DNA of 64,000 bases from JALOLV01 sp046295175 (GTDB taxonomy: Bacteria; Bacteroidota; Bacteroidia; Cytophagales; Spirosomataceae): contig JBKBNY010000017.1 of the NCBI GenBank assembly GCA_046295175.1, positions 1 to 64,000 on the forward strand, given 5' to 3'. Below are positions 59,654 to 64,000 of the stretch, one piece after another. The notes under the pieces are model-generated. The model saw only the letters and a program-made list of their open reading frames with translations. It was not told the DNA's origin and made no database searches. How positions within the stretch are numbered: position 1 is the stretch's first letter; each line of letters starts with the position of its first letter. A program made the position numbers and the translations under genes.

Positions 59654-61105
59654 TCAAAGCTCATAAGCTTTTCTTAGTTCTTCTCTGTCGTCAAAGTGGT
59701 GCTTGGTTTTGCCAATGATTTGATAATCTTCATGCCCTTTACCTGCCACTAAAATAATATCGTGAGGTTTTGCCAAAGATACTGCTTTCTGGATAGCCGC
59801 TCGACGGTCTTCGATAGTCTCGGTCTTCTTTTTGTTGGCAAATGAAACTCCTGCTTGCATTTGTTCAAGAATTTCGATTGGGTCTTCGGTACGTGGATTA
59901 TCAGACGTTAAAATTACTGTATCGCTTAATTCAGTCGCAATTTTTGCCATGATTGGACGTTTGGTTTTATCTCTATCTCCACCACAACCCACAATCGTAA
60001 TTACTTTCTGATTGCCTTCTTTGATGTCATTAATCGTTTTCAGAACATTCTCCAAAGCATCGGGCGTGTGGGCATAATCTACAATGCCAACGATTTCATT
60101 TTCGGAAACAACTTGCTCAAAACGGCCAGGAGGCGGCTTGATACCTGAAAGTTGAGTTAAAACTTCATCGGGGTCTTCGCCCATCAAAACTGCCGAACCA
60201 TAAACTCCAAGCAAATTGTAGGCATTGAAAGCACCAATCAACTTAAACCAAACTTGCTTTCCATCAATATCCATTTCGAGCCCAAAGAGCGTATTTGCCA
60301 GAATTTTCCCTTTGAAAGTACCAATACTATTGAGCGATAAAGTCTCTTTTCGGGCTGCGGTGTTCTGCAACATCACTTTTCCGTTTTTGTCATCGGTATT
60401 TACCAATGCAAAAGCAGTTTTAGGGAGCTGGTCGAAGAATCCTTTTTTGGCTTTTATGTAATTCTCGAATGTTCCATGAAAATCGAGGTGGTCGTGGGTA
60501 ATATTTGTAAAAATTCCCCCTCTAAATGTTAATCCAGCGATACGCTCCTGCACAACCGAATGAGAACTAACTTCCATGAAACAGTAAGTTGCTCCTTTTT
60601 TTAGCATTTCGCTCAATAAGCGATTGATTTCGACTGAATCGGGAGTAGTGTGAGTTGATTCAATGATTTCATCTTCAATTTGATTCTGAACGGTCGAGAG
60701 CAACCCACAACGATGCCCAAGACGTCTGAATAGTCCAAAAAGGAGGGTTACTGTTGAGGTTTTGCCATTTGTGCCGGTTACACCAATCAGATGTAGTTTT
60801 GATGACGGATTTCCGTAGAAATTTGAAGCCGCAAAGCCCATCGCACGAGCCGAATTTTCGACTTGAATGTAAGTTACCGACTCGTGTAATTGTTCTGGTA
60901 ATTTCTCGCACAAAATCGCGGTAGCACCTTTTTCTATGGCCGTTTCGATGAAATTATGACCATCAACTTGCGTACCACTGATAGCAACAAATAAACTCCC
61001 ATTTTCTACTTTTCGAGAATCGAAAATGATATTTTTTATTTCAGAATCTGTTTTTCCAGCAACGCTTTGGAGCGGTATTTTGTATAGTAAATCACTTAAT
61101 ATCAT
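59654..61105 (-). CDS. murE: UDP-MurNAc-tripeptide synthetase MurE
   Basis: The 483-residue protein has the three Mur ligase domains: GSLFVAISGTQVDGHNFI (N-terminal), GVTGTNGKTSTVTLLFG (ATP loop), EVSSHSVVQERIAGL and ITHDHLDFHGTFENY (metal/substrate), and the C-terminal domain with TSDNPRTEDP. The DNPR motif is the signature of meso-diaminopimelate-adding MurE. It acts after MurD in peptidoglycan synthesis. It lies downstream of ftsI, but three unrelated genes or pseudogenes intervene, and mraY does not follow. Confidence 0.97.
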   Translation of the reverse strand: MILSDLLYKIPLQSVAGKTDSEIKNIIFDSRKVENGSLFVAISGTQVDGHNFIETAIEKGATAILCEKLPEQLHESVTYIQVENSARAMGFAASNFYGNPSSKLHLIGVTGTNGKTSTVTLLFGLFRRLGHRCGLLSTVQNQIEDEIIESTHTTPDSVEINRLLSEMLKKGATYCFMEVSSHSVVQERIAGLTFRGGIFTNITHDHLDFHGTFENYIKAKKGFFDQLPKTAFALVNTDDKNGKVMLQNTAARKETLSLNSIGTFKGKILANTLFGLEMDIDGKQVWFKLIGAFNAYNLLGVYGSAVLMGEDPDEVLTQLSGIKPPPGRFEQVVSENEIVGIVDYAHTPDALENVLKTINDIKEGNQKVITIVGCGGDRDKTKRPIMAKIATELSDTVILTSDNPRTEDPIEILEQMQAGVSFANKKKTETIEDRRAAIQKAVSLAKPHDIILVAGKGHEDYQIIGKTKHHFDDREELRKAYEL

Positions 61106-61212
61106 ACAAATTTTTGATTTCGATTAAATAAATATGGCACGGTATTTCAAACATCAAAATTAATGTTTAAATGAAACCGTGCCACAATTTTATTGAGAAT
61201 GAATTGCAAAAT

Positions 61213-61674
61213 TTATTTTGCTTTTACATCAAATTTGAATTTATCTTTATTCGGAACACACTTGCCGTCTTTTGTTGTACAAGTCTGACACTCGATTTTA
61301 CCTTCGATAACCGGATTTGCCTTTAAAATTTTTACTTTTTGAATGAATTTGGCATTGTGTTCAAAATAGTCAACTTTGCCACCCCAAATATCATCATATT
61401 TTTGTTTTGCTTTTATGGGTGTAAGCTTTCCAACTAATTGATATGTGTCGTTTTTTGTGAAATTGGCAGTTGTCGGAAGCGGCCCTTCTACCTTCAAATC
61501 AGATGAATACATATACCAGCCCTCATCGATTGCAGCTGAGAAAACCAAATCAATTGTTTCGCCCACAGCGGCAGTTGGTTTACTGCTCGTAAAAGTCCAT
61601 TTAGCTGGTTTAAGTATTTGTGCCGATGCAGTTAAGGTCGAAACTGCGAATAAGAATACTAAGATTTTTTTCAT
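61213..61674 (-). CDS. Exported DsbD N-terminal-like domain protein
   Basis: A signal peptide (residues 1-18) precedes a domain resembling the N-terminal (alpha) domain of thiol-disulfide protein DsbD (LVFSAAIDEGWYMYSSDLK, KAKQKYDDIWGGKVDYFEHN, GKIECQTCTTKDGKCVPNK). The C-terminal CQTC and nearby Cys fit the domain's reactive pair. The DsbD membrane and thioredoxin parts are missing, so it may be a soluble periplasmic thiol carrier. It lies between the DUF6934-like module and murE. Confidence 0.8.
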   Translation of the reverse strand: MKKILVFLFAVSTLTASAQILKPAKWTFTSSKPTAAVGETIDLVFSAAIDEGWYMYSSDLKVEGPLPTTANFTKNDTYQLVGKLTPIKAKQKYDDIWGGKVDYFEHNAKFIQKVKILKANPVIEGKIECQTCTTKDGKCVPNKDKFKFDVKAK

Positions 61675-61755
61675 TTTTATGATACGTTCTTTAAAGAGAA
61701 TTATATTTGTTAGTATAACGGATTACCGAAAAAAAACATTTGTTATAGATTATCT

Positions 61756-61914
61756 TTAACAGTTGTTTAACACATTTGAGCTTTTGATTAAAGACTCAAT
61801 TTTTTTTCTCATTTCTTGAGATTCATCGGTTAGTTCATACTGTTTTTTATCAAGTGCTGTATTCACCCGATATGACTTAGGGTTAACTTTTGGTAATATT
61901 TTAAGTTTCTTCAT
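61756..61914 (-). CDS. 52-residue partner of the DUF6934-like gene
   Basis: An ATG-to-TAA frame reading MKKLKILPKVNPKSYRVNTA, a basic N-terminus, and a helical tail (ESQEMRKKIESLIKSS). It overlaps the end of the DUF6934-like frame by 14 bp in another frame, indicating coupling. No family is assigned. Confidence 0.55.
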   Translation of the reverse strand: MKKLKILPKVNPKSYRVNTALDKKQYELTDESQEMRKKIESLIKSSNVLNNC

Positions 61915-62359
61915 ATCGTTGATAGATTAAAAATGCTTGATAATCTTTATTTTTTTGAAATTTTTCTTGAATTCCTCTTTCTGTAAAACCCATAATTTCA
62001 AAATACTGTTCGGCTTCGGCCACAAATTTAGAAATAATACTTCTATATAAACGAGTTCTTGACTAATTACTGCCTGTAAAAACTATTTTGGCATCTCGGT
62101 ATTGCTCAAAAAACAAAAACATTGTCTGTACGACTGTCGAAAGTATTAGATTCATATCTTTATTTCGACTTTGAACCAAGTAATCAATCTTACCATCAGA
62201 TAATAAATCGCCAAATCCCATGTGAAAGAACTGTTCGGAATCTGGCAGTCTTTCATAAATAACTATTTTTCTGATGATTTTAGTATCACTTTTACTATCA
62301 AACTCGTAAACTAATTTATCAGACGATACTTCAAAGTTGTAGTGAGGTTTAGTTGTCAT
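61901..62359 (-). pseudogene. DUF6934-like gene interrupted by one in-frame TAG
   Basis: The first 98 residues (FEVSSDKLVYEFDSKSDTKI ... GDLLSDGKIDYLVQSRN ... VFTGSN) end at a TAG (62063-62065), yet the same frame continues without other stops to a TAA at 61901: SRTRLYRSIISKFVAEAEQY, then FEIMGFTERGIQEKF and DYQAFLIYQRYEE. Together they give about 152 codons, the length I expect of DUF6934 proteins, whose GST..RT.LY motif continues exactly across the stop. I infer a recent nonsense mutation. A readthrough product is possible but not shown. Confidence 0.7.
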
Positions 62360-62374
62360 TTAATGGTACTTTAT

Positions 62375-64000
62375 CTATTTCAAAACCAAAGAAACTACTT
62401 TTTTCTCGGTTTGAGCATATTCAGCGATTTTACCGATTCCTGAATACCTTACCCTAAATCCTTTGTTTTCGAGTAATGGAAGAGCGTCTCGGAGGGTTAA
62501 TCCTTGAATATTTGGTACATCTTCGGTGTTTTCATTAATTTTCTTCCAGCTTGTAGCAGTTCCAGAGTTGGTGTTGCGAACCCAACCAGATTGTGTTGGA
62601 GAATTCTGTAAACCAAATCCTTCGGCAACCGACCTAAAATCCTCGGCATAACCTGCTTTCTGATGCGTTTCTAAATTTTTGATATTGATTTTTTTATTTA
62701 CTGCCATGTGCATATACACATCGTATCCGAATATTTTATCGGCGATTTCTCTAAAAACTGGTGCTGCCACGTCTCTTGCATAAAGGTTGCCGCCTTGAGG
62801 CTCATCAATGATAACCGCACAGCTATATTTAGGATTATCGGCCGGGAAAAATCCAATGAATGCAGTGTAATATTTGCCCTGCTGATACCCACTTTCACGT
62901 TTTTGAGATGTACCTGTTTTACCTGCCACTTTGCAATTGCCCGTGTTGATATTTTTGGCAGTTCCGTTTTCGACAACACCCGCCATCATTGCCCAAACTT
63001 TTTTGATGGTTTCATCGCTACAAATAGGTGTTGGGTCTTTGGCTGCTTGAAATTTTTCGATTAATTGGTCGGCTTGACGGATTTCTTTTACGAGCAAAGG
63101 CTGAACCCAAAAACCTTTATTGGCAATGGCGTTATAAAAAGTCAGCATTTGTAGCGGTGTCATGCGGCTTTCGTAGCCGATAGACATCCACGGAAATGTA
63201 GTCGAACTATACGTTTCGCTTTTTGAATTATGAATAGTCGGTTTAGTTTCATTCTTTAACTGAGTACCAATAACGGGTTCGTGTAGTTTGAATTTGTGCA
63301 TGTAACTTACAAATTCATCCAATTTCGACAATCCAAAATATTTTTGAATCATCCGATAGATACCGACATTGCACGAATGCTCAAAAACTTCTTTTGTGGT
63401 TAAATTACCGTGTTTTTCTGAGCATTTCATTTCAGTACCTCGGTGCATCACGCTACCTTCGCAAGTTGCCATGTAATCGTTGAGTCCAAAGTTGCCTTTT
63501 TCGAGGAGGGCAACCATCGTAGCTAACTTGAAAGTTGAGCCAGGGTCTGTACCACCACGAACCGCATAATTGAAATCTTCGATGTATTTTGTTGTATTTG
63601 TCGTAGAATCAACCCTACGAGACAAGTTTGTGATAGCCTTAATCTCGCCCGTTGCTACTTCCATTACAATTGCCGAGCCGTATTTAGCCCCCATCGCAGT
63701 AACCTGCTTTTTTAAGGCACTTTCTACAATATCCTGAAAATTAACATCGACAGTTGTGATTACATCAAAACCTGCTTCTGGGCGAACCTCTGGCGAATCA
63801 TCAACGGGTTTCCAAGTGCCACCTGGAAGACGTTGAAAAACGCCAAAACCATTTTTGCCAGCCAAGTAATTATTAAAACTGGCCTCAATTCCAAAGTTTC
63901 CACGGGTTTGGGTATCTCTATCGAGTTTTCCGATGGTACGGAGAGCCATATCATCAAATGGCATTACACGGCGTTCGAGTTGTTCAAATTTACCGCCACC
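62375..64000 (-). CDS. ftsI: Penicillin-binding protein with C-terminal PASTA domain (FtsI-like, 5' partial)
   Basis: The frame is open beyond the right edge of the window, so the start and N-terminal membrane anchor are missing. The transpeptidase domain shows SxxK in DPGSTFKLATM, SxN in EHSCNVGIYR, and KTG in VAGKTGTSQKRE. The C-terminal part has a PASTA domain (VPNIQGLTLRDALPLLENKG). The layout matches class B division PBPs (FtsI/PBP3-type, with PASTA as in many Bacteroidota), which cross-link septal peptidoglycan. murE follows 1.3 kb downstream, which is typical of a division and cell-wall cluster. Confidence 0.9.
   Translation of the reverse strand, partial: GGGKFEQLERRVMPFDDMALRTIGKLDRDTQTRGNFGIEASFNNYLAGKNGFGVFQRLPGGTWKPVDDSPEVRPEAGFDVITTVDVNFQDIVESALKKQVTAMGAKYGSAIVMEVATGEIKAITNLSRRVDSTTNTTKYIEDFNYAVRGGTDPGSTFKLATMVALLEKGNFGLNDYMATCEGSVMHRGTEMKCSEKHGNLTTKEVFEHSCNVGIYRMIQKYFGLSKLDEFVSYMHKFKLHEPVIGTQLKNETKPTIHNSKSETYSSTTFPWMSIGYESRMTPLQMLTFYNAIANKGFWVQPLLVKEIRQADQLIEKFQAAKDPTPICSDETIKKVWAMMAGVVENGTAKNINTGNCKVAGKTGTSQKRESGYQQGKYYTAFIGFFPADNPKYSCAVIIDEPQGGNLYARDVAAPVFREIADKIFGYDVYMHMAVNKKINIKNLETHQKAGYAEDFRSVAEGFGLQNSPTQSGWVRNTNSGTATSWKKINENTEDVPNIQGLTLRDALPLLENKGFRVRYSGIGKIAEYAQTEKKVVSLVLK

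Noticed and set aside
62063..62359. A complete 98-residue protein
   Set aside because: The frame continues after its TAG with family-typical sequence, so it is better read as the first part of an interrupted gene.
1..64000. Many long frames antisense to real genes
   Set aside because: They mirror codon bias of genes on the opposite strand and lack family signatures.
1..64000. tRNA or rRNA genes
   Set aside because: No cloverleaf with a GTTCRANYC arm or rRNA-like stretch was noticed by eye; tRNAscan would be decisive.

Overview
The window looks like a chromosomal segment of a low-GC member of the Bacteroidota, probably of the order Cytophagales. The reasons are a type IX secretion (T9SS) sorting domain on a giant surface protein, repeated TAnnTTTG promoter elements, a YtxJ-type bacilliredoxin, single-chain L-serine dehydratase, tandem DUF1508 modules, and gene orders such as pheT-(coiled coil)-zapA-rny. 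The genus assignment is inference. No rRNA, tRNA, CRISPR array or intact transposase was seen.

Layout. 1-5.1 kb: the 3' part of a large Ig/SprB-repeat adhesin with a T9SS tail. 5.5-9.7 kb: an AT-rich glycosylation island with a GT2, a GT4 and a GT6-like glycosyltransferase and a 63-residue Ser/Thr/Pro-rich ORF between them; eroded gene pieces lie on both sides. 10.3-16.9 kb: an NlpE/META lipoprotein, a helix-hairpin-helix membrane protein, a DUF1508-TM-OmpA protein, and a Tat-exported molybdenum hydroxylase with its 2Fe-2S subunit. 17-23.4 kb: an outer-membrane protein, an MFS permease, a VOC protein, a HAD phosphatase/mutase, CvpA, a secreted GH32 enzyme and an HNH pair. 23.5-28.4 kb: the pheT-zapA-rny housekeeping block, with a probable 6S-like RNA between zapA and rny. 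28.9-44.9 kb: WG-repeat protein, HExxH peptidases, LysE exporter, a DUF4365 two-gene module, gluconate permease, ABC-F ATPase, a nucleotidyltransferase pair, thioredoxins, SdaA, a PIN toxin-antitoxin module and an RsmB-like methylase. 45-50.3 kb: a 1327-residue SF1 helicase, a bacilliredoxin and a RelE module. 50.4-64 kb: panC, an ECF sigma operon, hpf, a permuted papain-like hydrolase, a sensor kinase, carA, murE, a DUF6934-like pseudogene with a small partner, and a PASTA-bearing penicillin-binding protein running off the right edge.

Most interesting items: the structured RNA with its own promoter between zapA and rny; the DUF4365 module and the nucleotidyltransferase/small-protein pair, both possible defence or toxin-antitoxin systems; the GT island with a candidate glycosylated peptide and a GT6-like enzyme carrying DxD; an in-frame palindromic element inside pheT; an ABC-F protein with one intact and one degenerate composite ATP site; covarying short palindromes between genes; and a DUF6934-like gene split by one in-frame stop. 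All functional claims come from reading the sequence without database searches.
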